Source of the DNA: Clavaria fumosa
Taxonomy: Eukaryota; Basidiomycota; Agaricomycetes; Agaricales; Clavariaceae
Direction of reading: 5' to 3'
DNA length: 64,000 bases
Assembly (NCBI GenBank): GCA_951802425.1
Contig: OX637795.1
Span: forward strand, 3,080,501-3,144,500
Part shown: piece by piece, positions 20,507 to 32,678 of the stretch
Position numbering within the stretch: the first letter of the stretch is position 1
How the letters are laid out: every line of letters starts with the position of its first letter
Made by a program: the position numbers and the translations under genes
The notes under the pieces: model-generated
The model's database searches: none
What the model was told of the DNA's origin: nothing
The model's input: only the letters and a program-made list of their open reading frames with translations

Positions 20507-23500
20507 GTCGCGACGATCCAACCCCCATACTCGCACGGGCTGCGACTAGTTTCTCTTCCCCTCAGTTTCCTCGCGACCTTTCTAATACTCCCATTGCTTC
20601 CCAGTCTTCCCAATCCTTCCTCATAAAGACACAAATACCAGATTTCAGCTTGATTCCCTTAAATACTCTCGTTGATTGCGGCGCATCAATGAATTTCATC
20701 GATTTCACCCTTGTGAACTCCCGTCCAAACCTCTTAATGCCACTTCCGCAACCTCTACCGCTTCAATACTTCGACGGAAGTTCCTCCAGTTCCAATATAA
20801 CCCACTACATCCATGCTAATACGAAATTCCCCGACGATACTATCCAATCCATTAAGTTCCTCGTCACTAAAACTCATCCTCTCACTCCTGTGGTTCTAGG
20901 GCTCGATTGGTTGCGAACCTGGAACCCTAGGATCGATTGGACCAACCTCACTTTTAGTTTCGGACAGACAGCCCGCTCCGCGACTATCCCTCTCACCCTT
21001 CTGGATGCGAAACCCCCGAGTAAACCTCCCCCTGACCTCGCGAACTCGGCACTGAAACCCTCTAAACCCCCGCAAGTTCAATTGGTCAAGGCCACCATGC
21101 TTCGCCGCTTGGAGCAACAAGGAGAATTTATAGGTCTCCTATACTTCCAACCCACGAACAACCCCCATGACAACGAATCCATACTCGCGAGTTCCGCGAC
21201 CACTCAACCCCCTCCGAAACCTGAAGAAACAGTACTGCACGAGTACCACGACTTTATGGATGTATTTTCCGAAGATTTAGCTTGGGAATTACCTCCGCAC
21301 CGCGACTACAACCACCGAATTGAACTTGAGGAAGGCGAAACACCTCCTCATGGGAAGCTGTACAACATGTCAGAAGTGGAGTTAAAAATGTTGAAAGATT
21401 ATTTGGACGACATGTTGGACAAAGGCTTCATTCGGCCGTCGAAATCCCCCGCAGGTGCACTGGTACTCTTTGCAAAGAAGAAAGATGGAGGCCTTCGCCT
21501 TAGTGTCGATTATCGAGGTCTCAACAAGATCACCTGCAAAAATTGCTACCCTATTCCCTGAATTGAGACCCTCGTCAACCAATTGCACTTGGCCAAAATC
21601 TACTTGAAGATCGACCTCCGTGTTGGGTATAACAATGTGAGGATAGCTGAAGAAGACGAGTGGAAAACTGCGTTCCGCACTCGCTACAGCGCGTTCGAAT
21701 ATCTTGTCATGCCTTTTGGACTCACAAACGCACCCGCGACCTTTCAGCACCTCATGAACGATATCTTCCACGATTTGGTTGACGTGAATGTGGTAGTTTA
21801 CCTTGACGACATCTTAATCTACTCGGACAACCTCGAACAGCATTGCGACCACGTCCGAGAGGTCTTACAACGTCTATGCAAGGCAGACTTACACGCGCGA
21901 CCCGAGAAGTGTGATTTCCACACTGCAACGGTCGAATATCTTGGAGTTGTAGTGTCCCCCAACAGAATTGCCATGGACCCTTCGAAGATACAGGCCATCC
22001 TAAGTTGGCCCGTACCCACAAAGATCCGCGACCTTCAGAGCTTTTTAGGCTTTGCTAATTTCTATTGAAGATTCATAGATAACTATTCCGGCATCATTAT
22101 TCCACTTATGCAACTCCTCCGCAAGGATACACCTTGGAAGTGGAGCCCACGATGCCAAGAAGTCTTCGATATCCTCAAACAAGCCTTTACCGAAGCTCCC
22201 GTCCTCCGGCACTATGACCCCGATCACCCCATTACCCTCGAATGCGACGCTTCCGACTACGCGATAGCGGCCATTCTCTCTCAAACCGACCCCGCGACTA
22301 ACGAACTATGTCCCATCGCTTTCCACACACGTACAATGATCGCCGCAGAACTCAACTACAACATTTACGACAAAGAGCTCCTTGCGATACACGATGCGTT
22401 CAAGCAATGGAGAGCGTACCTCGAAGGCGCGCGATACCAAATTCAGGTCTTTTCAGACCACAATAACTTATGTTATTTCACCACCACGAAGCAACTCAGC
22501 CATCGACAAGCCCGCTGGGCAGAGTACCTTTCCAGTTTCGACTATGTAATTCATTATCAAGCAGGAAAGCTAGGCGCGAAGCCAGATGCCCTCACGCGAC
22601 GACCCGACGTCTACCCGAAGAAATCCGACCAACCCGTGACCAATGCACAAAACAATAAGGTCGCAATACCACCGGAATTACTTTGAGCAGCCGTCATCCT
22701 CAACGAAGAAGCCCTGATTTCGCAAATTCGACATGCCCCTCACGACTCCTACTTCTCCAAGAAATCACAGGGCGCTTCACAAGGTCGCGACAAAGCGTTC
22801 TCGCTCTCGCCTGACAGTTCACTATTACTTCGAAATGGCAAAATATATGTCCCCGACCATGACTCTCTCCGATTCGATATCCTATGCTCCAACCATGACC
22901 ACAAACTACAAGGACATCCAGGTATAAGGAAGACAACCCAACTAATAAATAGGTTGTTTTTCTGGCCAGGACTCCGAAAGGACGTAACCGTCTACGTCCG
23001 TGGTTGTCACACCTGCGCAAGGGCAAAACCTGTCCGGCACAAACCCTACGGACTCCTCAAGCCCTTGCCCATAGGCGAGCGACCTTGGTCTTCGATTTTG
23101 ATGGACCATATCGAAGCCCTCCCTCTCTCCGCGACCTTTGACTCGATTCTCGTTGTCATCTGCCGACTTACGAAACAAGCAATCTTTATCTCCACCAACA
23201 CTACCGACACTGCGAAAGAGTTAGCTCAACATTTTGTCACCCATGTCTTCTCAAAGCATGGGCTACCCGCGGATATAGTGTCGGATAGAGGAAGATTATT
23301 TGTTTCTAAGTTTTGGTCTTCATTATGTCAGGCTCTGGATATTACTTCCAATCTCTCCACAGCCTATCATCCTGAGACCGACGGACAAACCGATTGAATC
23401 AACCAGATCTTGGAGCAATATATACGAATCTATACGAACTACCAGCAGGACGACTGGACCCACCAACTTCCGCTCGCCAAGTTCGTATACAACAACACCC

Positions 23501-24165
23501 CCCACAGCGCGACTGGTGTCTCCCCGTTCTTTGCGAACAAGGGATACCACCCAAGACTCACGATTTCCCTTGAAGGGATACCTGCACATGAAGCCCACAT
23601 GGTCGCAACCAATCTCAAGACACTCCATCAGCACTTACGAGATCAACTCAAGGTCGCAAACGAGGCCTACTTGCGCTTTGCAGACAGGAAGAGAGAGGTG
23701 ACACCGGACTGGAAAGAAGGAACGAAGGTGTGGTTAGACTTGCGGAATGTGAAGATGAAGAGACCGATGAAGAAATTGGACTCGAAACGAGCCGGACCTT
23801 TCCCCATACTCGCGAAAGTTTTGACTCATGCATATCGTCTCCAGTTACCGAAATCGATGTGAGAAATTCATGATGTTTTCCACGTTTCGTTACTCGAGAA
23901 GGTCTACGACAACACTTTCCCCCAGTGGCAACAGCAACCCCCGCCCCCTATCGAGGTCGATGGCGAACAACATTATGAAGTCACTGACATACTAGATTCT
24001 CGAAGGAGGGGTAGGAAAGTGCTTTACCTCGTACGATGGGAAGGTTACGGACCCGAGGACGACACCTGGGAACCAATAGAATCACTTTCCGGCTCGAAGG
24101 AACTCCTCAACGACTTCCACGCGACCTACCCGAAAAAACCTCGCGCGACTCGCGCAACTCAATAA
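20507..24165 (+). pseudogene. Element 2 pol (protease, RT, RNase H, integrase, chromodomain)
   Basis: One frame runs to TAA 24163-24165. In order: protease-like [12 protein letters not shown] near 20670; RT with [11 protein letters not shown] and YLDD near 21800; RNase H (LECDASDYAIAAIL); integrase zinc region (HDHKLQGHPG to CHTCARAK), MDHIEALP and SDRGRLF; and a C-terminal chromodomain (LYLVRWEGYGPEDDTWEP). TGA codons fitting Arg are at 21559, 22066, 22684, 23395 and 23860. At the usual catalytic Glu of integrase (DGQTE in relatives) this copy reads DGQTD. The protease has DCG in place of the usual DSG/DTG. No frameshift is needed, so decay is by substitution. Confidence 0.9.
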
Positions 24166-24263
24166 TTTTCCTCGCCTCTTTCTCGTTTTTTCTTCACTTT
24201 CTCACTTTGGACTTCACAGCAATTCATATATATGCAATAAAAATACAACAAGAAAATTTTTAT

Positions 24264-26075
24264 CTACTGGTCGCAAGCTTTTTCCTTCCCCTTTCGTGAC
24301 CCTTCTGCTCCTTCCCCACCTTCCACACTCGCGACTTTTTCCTTTTCCCCCTTCTCCTCCTCTCCAGCCTCGGGAGCCTTCAACTCAAAACCCCAATTGT
24401 CCACCCTCGGAATATCCAACAGCTCCCTCCTCACGCGACGCTGCTCCTGCTCCACCCACTTTTCCACCCACGACGGGAGTTCTTTCGGCGACTTCATCAA
24501 GAGGTCTTCGTAGGCGAAGAAGATTGTCTCGAGGCCTCGCTGTCCTCGAAAGCGAGCCTCGCGGAGCTCACCAACCATACTCCCGCATTGGTCACGTAAT
24601 TCTAGAAACAAACCGTTAGCTTATCATTAAGAATACGAAACTCGCGACCACTTACCTTGTGACTGCTCCCTCGACACCGACAACTCCTCCTCGCTGAATT
24701 AAGTCATTTTATACTCGCGACCATTGACTTACCCTCCTTTTCCTTCTCCAATCCCTTCACCTCGCGGCGCGCCTCTCTCAACTTGGTTTCCTGGTCTGAG
24801 TAAACAAAGGAAATCAGTTTATAACGTGGTAAAACTAAACAATTACTTACCTTCCCACTCCCCATGGAGAGCCTCAAAATCTTTCTCCACCTCCTCCTTC
24901 TGCACCGTCAACTCCGCGACCTTCACATCCAACCCCCTGGATGCGGATGCCTTCAGCGAATCCACCCGCACTTCCTGGACCTCTCTGCTTTTTCCTACAG
25001 ACGCGCAAGTTCAGTAAAAAAGTTTCCGAGCATAAAGAAAACTCACCTTTTGCGCTTTTCCAAGCCTCCTCCAACTCGCGTTTTACCGCCGCCAACTCTC
25101 TTTCCAACTCCACTTCCTTGTCGGACTTCTCCACCCACAACGTCTTCTTCGAGGGCTCCGCGACCTGCTGTCTCAACGTCACGAGTTCCCTCTCCATCTC
25201 CTCCCTCGTTCCGGACTCTTGTGACAAGGTTGCCGCCTTTGTCCGCACCGTCGTGGCGACCTGCTTCAGTCTCTTCACCTCCTCCTCACTTTTTTTTAAC
25301 CTCCCCTCCAGCCAGCGCTCCTTTGTCGCCCTTACATCCAACCGCCCTTGAAGGATCTTGACTTCTTCCTCACAGTCCATCACCTTCCGAAGCAGCTGCC
25401 CCTTCTCTCCCGGGGTTGCCAGAACCCGCGCCTTCTCCACACGAACCTTCGCGACGTTCGTTAGACGCACCGGCGCGTCTTCCTCCGTCTCCGTTTCCTC
25501 CTCCGATGGACTCCCGACTCGCCTCTTCGACGTCGAAGGACCCGGCATCGGTGACTGCGACCTTGCCCTCACTCGTTTTCCGCGCCCTGCTCGCGTTGGG
25601 GTCCCCGGAATCGATAGGGTGGGAAGTTTTCCCCCCACTCAGCTCGCAACCTTAGGCGCCCCTGTGCCCCCCGTTTCTGGCCCGTCGATGCGCTTCAACG
25701 CCTCGTCCACCCGGGCGTCATCCCACCCAAGCTGGGCCTTGACGTGCCACCGACGAAAATCTTGGACCCACAAACATTTTCCGTGGTCCTCTGCGCACTG
25801 ACGACATTTACCGGCAGCACTGCACTCGCACTGCCGGCTCTTCATGATGCAATTGTCGCAATCCTGTAACACAACCATTAGAGAGGAATTGGAACGAGAA
25901 TTATTACTACGCACCTCGCGCTCTACCTTGTTCCAGTCCTTGTTCTCTTTTGCTGACCCGATCTTCTTCCATAATTTCAGGAAGTCTACGGGCGAAGGGT
26001 CAGTTCCGCCCATAACGTTCTCCATTGACCCGCTAAGGCCCGCAACGTCGTCCCTCGCCTTGTTGGGACTCGTGA
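24264..26075 (-). pseudogene. Element 2 antisense accessory gene, 3' part (Zn2Cys6-like plus coiled coil)
   Basis: It continues the gene whose start is at 36181; element 3 sits in its first exon. After intron 25864-25914 comes CDNCIMKSRQC, then KCRQCAEDHGKC. The spacing is C-X2-C-X6-C-X7-C-X2-C-X6-C, as in Gal4-type zinc clusters. A TGA at 25639-25641 fits Arg. A basic and acidic linker (GKRVRARSQSP; SKRRVGSPSEEETETEED) precedes a long heptad-rich coiled coil. Small introns with GTAAGT/GTGAGT donors lie at 24995-25046, 24796-24850, 24694-24732 and near 24613-24658; one join among the last exons leaves a phase mismatch. It ends about 100 bp from the pol stop, tail to tail. A DNA-binding dimeric nuclear protein is inferred. 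Confidence 0.75.
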
Positions 26076-26984
26076 TGTAGTAGGCTGTACAGGTGTTGGC
26101 TGCAAATAGATGTTCGCGGCCGGGTTCTTCAGGGGGTCTTATTACACAACAGGTACACTAGACAGAACCTTGGAGGATGTGGAGGTTGAGTGCAAAAGGT
26201 TCAGAGAGTGAAAATATATGTTGTCCGGAGTATCCGGTATCGGATCCGATAGAGTCTGATGTTTGGATCGAAGGTTCGAGGGGCCGGCGACGACGAAGGC
26301 CAGCGGATCAATAGGTACGACGAAAGGTGAGCTTGCTAAAAATCACAGCACGATGTGGGCGTTCAAAAAAAGCTGGATTTCCATATAGTCCGGTACATAC
26401 TTAAGTACATTTCTCTAAGTACAGCATACCCGATTCTACGGAAATCTCCGGAAGCTATAGAAGGCAGTGCGATATCGTACAAGGGGTCATATAGGGGTCT
26501 TTAATTTGTAAAGGAGTCATGCGGTTCGGAGGAATGAAGTGTCCGATGATCGGTGTACATCCGGACCGCTCATAAAATCAAGGAGAGTGAGACTGGTACA
26601 GCAAAGGGGTACTAGGAACAATGGACAAGGCACTGCAAAGGGTTTGAAACGTTTCAATGATCAGATGGTTGAAAGGGATCACAATATGAAATTTACAGCA
26701 TGTATATGAAATAGAGGAATGGGAATGGAATAGTGAGTATGTCAAGCGCTGACCATGCTGGAGTGATGAAATAGAGGGGTGTAGGCGGTATGTGTGACCT
26801 GCGGGCTGTGATCTTCATGGGGAGTCGGAGACCGGAGAGTCCGATGTCGGATAAGTATCGGTCGTTATCGGACAGTGTCGGATTGTTATCGGATTGCATC
26901 GGACATGATTGCTTTGGATCCCGAAATATCCGGATGATCGGTATCTGTCATGTTTCTATGTTTAAACCGCATATTATCCTTACA
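26076..26984 (-). repeat. Element 3 3' LTR (909 bp)
   Basis: Pairs with 35065-35972. About twenty-odd differences exist and nearly all are CG versus TG or CA. Confidence 0.9.
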
Positions 26985-27196
26985 TTCTCCTGGGGGCTGA
27001 AAATGCAACTGCCCTCGGTTGCGACCAAACAAGGCCAAATAATCGTTTGTCGATCGTGAAGTACGCGTTGTGTGGGTGCACATAGGTCCAAACACGCACT
27101 TGTGTCTTCTCCAATAACAGCAACGCATCAACCATCCAAAAAAAAAAAAAAAAGGAAAACTTCGACGCTCTCGTTTTCCGGAACGCAGTCCAGGCG

Positions 27197-28723
27197 ATGA
27201 CGGAGGCACGGACCATGGCGCCGGGTGAGGAATTACCGGAGCGGGGGCAGGACAGTGAATACGCGGAGTGGGTGCAGATGTATGGGGGTGATGCGGTGCG
27301 TGGTGTTTCTTTCTTTCTTTTTCACTTTGCACTGACAAGTTTTCAGGATGATTTCCTTGCGGGCTACGTTGCCGCAATCGACGATGATGTGGAGGTGGAC
27401 GAAGGACTCGTCCTCATCGCGCGAAGGCTCAAAAAGTGGCGAAGGCTCCACGGGGACGAATGGACCGCCGAGCGGACAAGGAAACAGGAGGAGGCCGAAG
27501 CCGAACAGGAACGTGGGGACGAGGAGAGGGCGGCCGCCGAGAGGGCCGCAGCGGAGGCGGAGGCGGAGGAGAGGCGGACGGAGGCGACGAGAGCTGCCGA
27601 GAAGAGGGCGCGCCTTGCCCGGGCGCGCCTCATTGTGATCAGTGACAGCGACGACGACGGCGGGGCAGCAGCGGCAACAGCAACAACAACGACAGGGGCG
27701 GCGGAGTCCGGCGCAATGGCAGCGGCGACGACGACGGTATCGCCGGACGCCGCGGAGCTGCGTGGAGACGAGGTTGCGACTGCGGAGGAGGAGACAGGAA
27801 AGGTACGGGTGGCAGCAGCGGAAGATCGGGACGGTCATCGGACCGTGTGGGGAACCGACGGGGTGACGCCCGTTGGTGTTATCGAGGCGGCGGCAGTGAG
27901 TGCGGTGGCCAGGGAAGACGAGCAGACGGTCGAGGAGCCCCTCACGTTGGAGGCTCGGGTGGGCGGGCGGATGACGGCGACTCTGGTGTGGGTGGAGATG
28001 GCGAGGCGGAGGGCGGCGGAGCGGGGGCGAGGGAGGAGGAGCGGAGCGGGGGCGGACATAAAGTCCCGGGCTGCGCGGCAGCCTGGAGATAAGGTAAGTG
28101 GTCGATTAAAATGTGTGAAGGTTTAGGGTGTCTGATCTAATGAATAGGAACACGATCCGGGATGTGAGGAGTGCGCCCAGAAGTGGCGTGCGTGTTACGG
28201 AGTGGAGGGGATAGCGTGCCGGTGGTGCCGGACGTACAAGGTGTCATGCAGTCTCTCGGCTGTATGAGGTAAGTAATATTCTTTTTATTTCTTGATGAAT
28301 CAATCTAAAAGGTGTGTTTCAGGGGTGAAAGCTGAGAAGGTCGCGGTGTCTGGTGCTGGAGGTAAGTCAAGAGAGTACCGGATCTGTATCGGCTAATGTA
28401 GCGGAGTAGGTCCGAAGGCGGCAGCGACCACGAGCAAAAGGCCGAGGCGAGGTGCAACGCGGGTACCGGTTTGCGAGGAGACGACGCTGGAGGAGGAGGA
28501 GGAGGAGGATGAAATTGCGGATGACAGCATGGAGCTGGTGGAGGAGCCGTCAGCGAAGAGGAGGAAGGCGGAGGCAGGTCCTAGCCGGAAGGGAAAGGAG
28601 CGGGAGACGGCGCCAGGTGTGTCCGGAAAGGAGGCGCTGGAGAGAGCGCTCCAGATGATGGAGAGGGGGGCGGATCAGGTGAGGGCTGGGGCGGAGCTTC
28701 TCCGGATGCTCCTTCTCGGCTAG
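27197..28723 (+). pseudogene. Element 3 antisense accessory gene (Zn2Cys6-like plus coiled coil)
   Basis: Five exons: 27197-27295, 27347-28093, 28148-28268, 28323-28361 and 28410-28723. All junctions are GT/AG and all phases agree. The N-terminal region is followed by an Ala/Glu/Arg-rich helix of about 60 residues, probably coiled coil, then an acidic VISDSDDDGG patch. Exon 3 encodes CEECAQKWRAC then ACRWCRTYKVSC, with spacing C-X2-C-X6-C-X7-C-X2-C-X6-C. A basic stretch (SKRPRRG; KRRKAEAGPSRKGKERE) looks like a nuclear signal. One TGA (28265-28267) at an exon end fits Arg; otherwise the gene is open. It lies between the 3' LTR and pol and converges with pol. Its placement and Cys spacing match the element-2 antisense gene though the rest of the sequence is unlike it. 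Confidence 0.8.
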
Positions 28724-28943
28724 TCATCTGCTAAATACACAAAATTTTTCTTTGTTTTTGTTTTAATTTTATGTTTCATTACTGAGTGGAAAAATAGGTG
28801 AGAAGTGTGAGACTGAGGTATAAAGTGAAGAACGTCGGATATAAAGTTTGGAGTTGTCTGAAATTTCTCAATTTTTTTTTTTTTTGGTTGTTGAAATCAA
28901 TGTAAATTATGGAGGAGTGAAGGATTGGATGGAAACAAAATGC

Positions 28944-31900
28944 TTAATGGCGAGGCCGAAGGTTCCGGGTTGCTCCGGAGCGTTGCAAACGAGTTTCCGG
29001 AGCGTCAGTATCGGTGGCCTCATTGTCGGATTCATCGGATAGATCGGCCGCCTGGCTTTCCTCATCTTCGGTGTCGATAGAGTTATGTGACGTCTCGTGT
29101 GTTTGATTGTGAGGGACGTCCTCGTTTATCTCCGTCGTTTGGTCGGTGATAGCAGTGACCGGAATCGATGTTTGCGACCGCAGATAGTAGGGAATGATGC
29201 GGAAAGCTGCATAGTGGATTTTGGAGATGGCCCCGTTGAGTTCCGAGAGAATATATGCGCCGTATTGAGTTCGGCAGACAACGATCATTGGTCCGAAGAA
29301 TCGCGGTTTTGTCTTCCAGTTTAATTCCATTTCTACGGCTGAGTTTCGGATCAATACCAGCGATCCGGGTTGGAAGTCGTAATCGATAATAGACTTGTGG
29401 TGTGCGTCGATGAACTGCTTGACGGATTGTTTGCGGGCAGCGAGCACTTTATTAGCGATTGTTGCAAGATCTTCTTCTCGTTTTTGCAGTTGGCGGGCAT
29501 GAAGGGCTATCAGTTCCGGAGTGGTCATCGGGGCATCGGCGGTCGGAATTAGATATGTTGCTTCGGATATGTCGAAAGGGAAAAGCGGTTCGACACTGTG
29601 TGCGATGTAAAACAGAGAGTGACTGGTGGATCGTTGGATTGTGGTTCGTTCTGCCCAAATGACTGAGGGTAAAACGTCCGGCCATTTCGATTCGTCTCCG
29701 TCTGCTGCTTTGATTAACAACTCGCAGACCGACCGGTGGGCACGTTCGATGACGCCGTTAGCACGGAAATTATATCCGGAAATACGGATGTGATGGATTC
29801 CATACTGCTTCTTGAGGAAATCGAGAGCTTTGATAAATGGGGCACCGTTATCTGTAATGATCTCTTCTACTGCTCCCCATCGGCACAGTATGTCTTCAAA
29901 TATGAAGGTTCCGAGAAGTCGGGCGGTCTCATTTCGTAGCGGTCTTGCTTCCGGATATGTGGATAACGAGCATCGGGCGTGGACAAGAAGTCGGAAACCG
30001 CGGGTTCTGGGTAGGAACATGGTATCTATATGCGCTTGACGAAAAAGACTGGCCGGTGTGGCGACCGTCGGTGGAATAAAAATCTTCCGGATTTGCCGAG
30101 TCTGGCATTGGTGACAAGTTCGGACAAACCATTTTACATCTTGATCCAACACCGGCCACCAGAACCGATTTAGAATACGTGTTCGGATAACGTAAATGCC
30201 TTTGTGGCCGAGTGAATTGTGTGCCTCTGTGATAATTGCGAGCCGTTTGTGGTCCGGAGGCACTACCTGGTGGCATCCGTTAGGTCGGCGACGCCATAGC
30301 TTGTCATCTAGAATGAAGAACTGGGATGCGGAGCGGACTAATTGTCGGAACTGGTTTGCGTCGATGCCGGAAGGACGGATCGGGTTTCGAAGGAAAGATT
30401 CGATTTTGCAGATCTGTTCTTCCCTTTTCTTTGCTGCATCGGGTCGCGGTATAAGGATGGTGGAGGATTCATTCGGAGCCGGTGAATCATTGGATGGTAC
30501 CGTCGAATTGAGTAGCATCGATCCTGTGTAAGCTTTGAAGCGAGAATGGGCGATGCCGGCGAGTGGCGTCTCGGATAGGTAGGAAGCGTCCGGTGCTCGA
30601 TTCATGTGTTCCATGGTGAATACATAGCTCCGATCGATCCAGTCTTCGTGATCTTCGGACTTGGTGTCTTCTTCACCATCTGCGGCACGTTGGCGTGATA
30701 GTCCGTTGGCTCCGGTGTGTTTATCTGCGGGAATATGAACAAGGTCGAAATTGAAGAGTAGTATACCGGCAATCCATCGATTCATGGCAGCGTTTGGTTG
30801 AACATCCGGATTGTTTAGCATACCCTTAATGAACTTCGCGTCCATTTCAATGGTGAATTTCGGAAGGCCGATAAGGTAAATCCGGTACGACCGAAGTGCG
30901 CGGAAGAGTCCATATAATTTGATTTTTGCTTGAGAGTATCGGGCCTCGCGTTCATTCCAGGTAATCGAGCCGAATCTGGATGGGTATCGGATTCCATCTT
31001 GTCCGATTTGAAATAGCGCGAAGCCGACGGCGATGTTGGACGAGTCGACAGCCATAATTACAGGCCGTCCAGAGCAGTAATCGATCAGTTGAATGGCAGA
31101 TGAGTTGACTATTGTGTGTTTAAGTCGGTCCATCGAATTTTGCTCTTCTTCTTCGAACCTGAATGGGACGTCCTTACGAGTTAGGCTGACAAGTGGTCGG
31201 GCAAGTACGGCATAGTTTTTGATGAATATCCGGAGCAGTCCGCAGACGCCTAAAAATGATCGTACATCTGTGAGTGTTTCGCACGGAGGCCAGTCTCGAA
31301 TGCACTGAACATTAGAAGCGTCCGGAACTCGCCCTTCATATGTGCATGTGTGTCTGGTAACGATTGTTTCGGGGGTGCAAATTGTCGTTTTCTTGCCATT
31401 AAAGGTTCCTCCGACTATTTTGACTCGTTGGAGCACCCGGTTGACATTATTCAAATGCTCCCAAACGAACCGCCGTATTTGCGGATTCTCCGGGATCGTC
31501 TCGTAAGTGCCATCCGGAAGCTCGTATTGGGTTTCTGGGCCCTTAATCGCTACATCGTCTACGAATGGGATGGTTACGTGCGGAATTTTGTCTTGTAGTA
31601 TATGCGTGACATCTCCATGCATAATCTGCGTCACGTTGGTGTATCCCATCGGGACGCAACTGAGCCATTTGGCTCCGAGAGGGGTTTGAAATGTGGTAAG
31701 GTCTCGACTTCACTCGTCGAGAGACCGTTGATCGAAGGAGACGAATAAGTCGAGAGTTCCGTAGCATCCGCGTCCGGCGAATGATTCCGCAAAAACTTCC
31801 ATTATCGGGGGAACCGCGGAGTCGCCGATGGTGACTTTGTTTAATGGCTGGAGGTTATGGACAAGTCGGAGAGACTTTCCGTCCTTCTTTAACACGCAAA

Positions 31901-32678
31901 ACCACTGGGACCGATAGGAGGAGTTGGACTCTTCATAGACTCCGGCCGCTATCTTGTCCCGGATAACCTTCAGAACTTCGTCGTAGATGCCAGGAGGAAT
32001 CGGTATATTTTTGAAGATCCAAGGGATATGTTCGACTGTCGGGATGATAATGGGATCGAAGTATTTTGCATCGAATCGTCCTTTCTCGGTCTCCGTCCAA
32101 GCGAAGGCATCCTCCTGGGCTTTAATCAGATAGTGAACGAGTTTTTCTTCGTCCGGCCATAAAAATCCGGTGGGGTTTGCGTTATGCGCATCTTTCCGGT
32201 CGTGAGTATATCGGAGACCGGGGGTGAAATCGGGTGGGTGTGTTGGAAGTGTCGGTATATTGGCTAGGGGGTCTGGATGCCGGCGTCGGACAATCCAGAA
32301 TTCTTCGGGTACCGTTGCTTTGATCAGATTGATGCGGTTCGCTACCTTCTTATATTTCTTTCCTAGGTAAACTGGCAAAACGGTGTCCGTAGACGGGAAA
32401 TTTATTTCGGAGGTATTGTTGTACAGAGGGTATGCGATATTTGGATGCGTCGGTTCACATTCGATAGCGACCGGGGAATCAACGGAATCGAGAGAAATGT
32501 CCGAGAAGCTGGTACTGGGAATGGGATCGGGAGGTGCTAAATTTACAAGGGAAGACGATGAGAAATTTTGAACGGAAGTGGAAAAGATGGCTGGAGTCTC
32601 GTATTTGGGTATAGGTTCCGTGTCCGCATTGACCGGAGGTGAGTCCATAGATTTGCAGATAATCGAGGCTCCAGCCAT
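28944..32678 (-). pseudogene. Element 3 pol (RT, RNase H, integrase)
   Basis: The ATG at 32678 overlaps the gag stop in TGATG. RT has CVLKKDGKSLRLVHNLQPLN and the catalytic PFVDDVAIKG. RNase H-like MAVDSSNIAVGFALFQ follows. Integrase has the zinc region (HNSLGHKG to CHQCQ), HIDTMFLP, ITDNGAPF and ANGVIERAH, giving an intact DD(35)E set. The C-terminus is acidic with no chromodomain. The only interruption is TGA at 31710-31712 (SLDE-stop-SRDL), fitting Arg. The rest is about 900 codons of open frame, so this copy is young. Confidence 0.9.

Noticed and set aside
14561..24165. TGA read as Arg (altered genetic code) to explain the many TGA codons
   Set aside because: The GGA-like host gene and the element-3 gag end properly at TGA, and host genes lack internal TGA. 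CpG decay explains the pattern better.
24296..25801. Plus-strand ORFs (24296-24619, 24864-25361, 25358-25801)
   Set aside because: They lie opposite the antisense accessory gene, which has introns, a Cys cluster and a coiled coil. The plus ORFs are Ser/Pro-rich shadows.
27233..27838. 201-codon minus-strand Arg/Cys-rich ORF in element 3
   Set aside because: It is the reverse of an Ala/Glu-rich coding exon on plus. Its Cys residues have no regular spacing.
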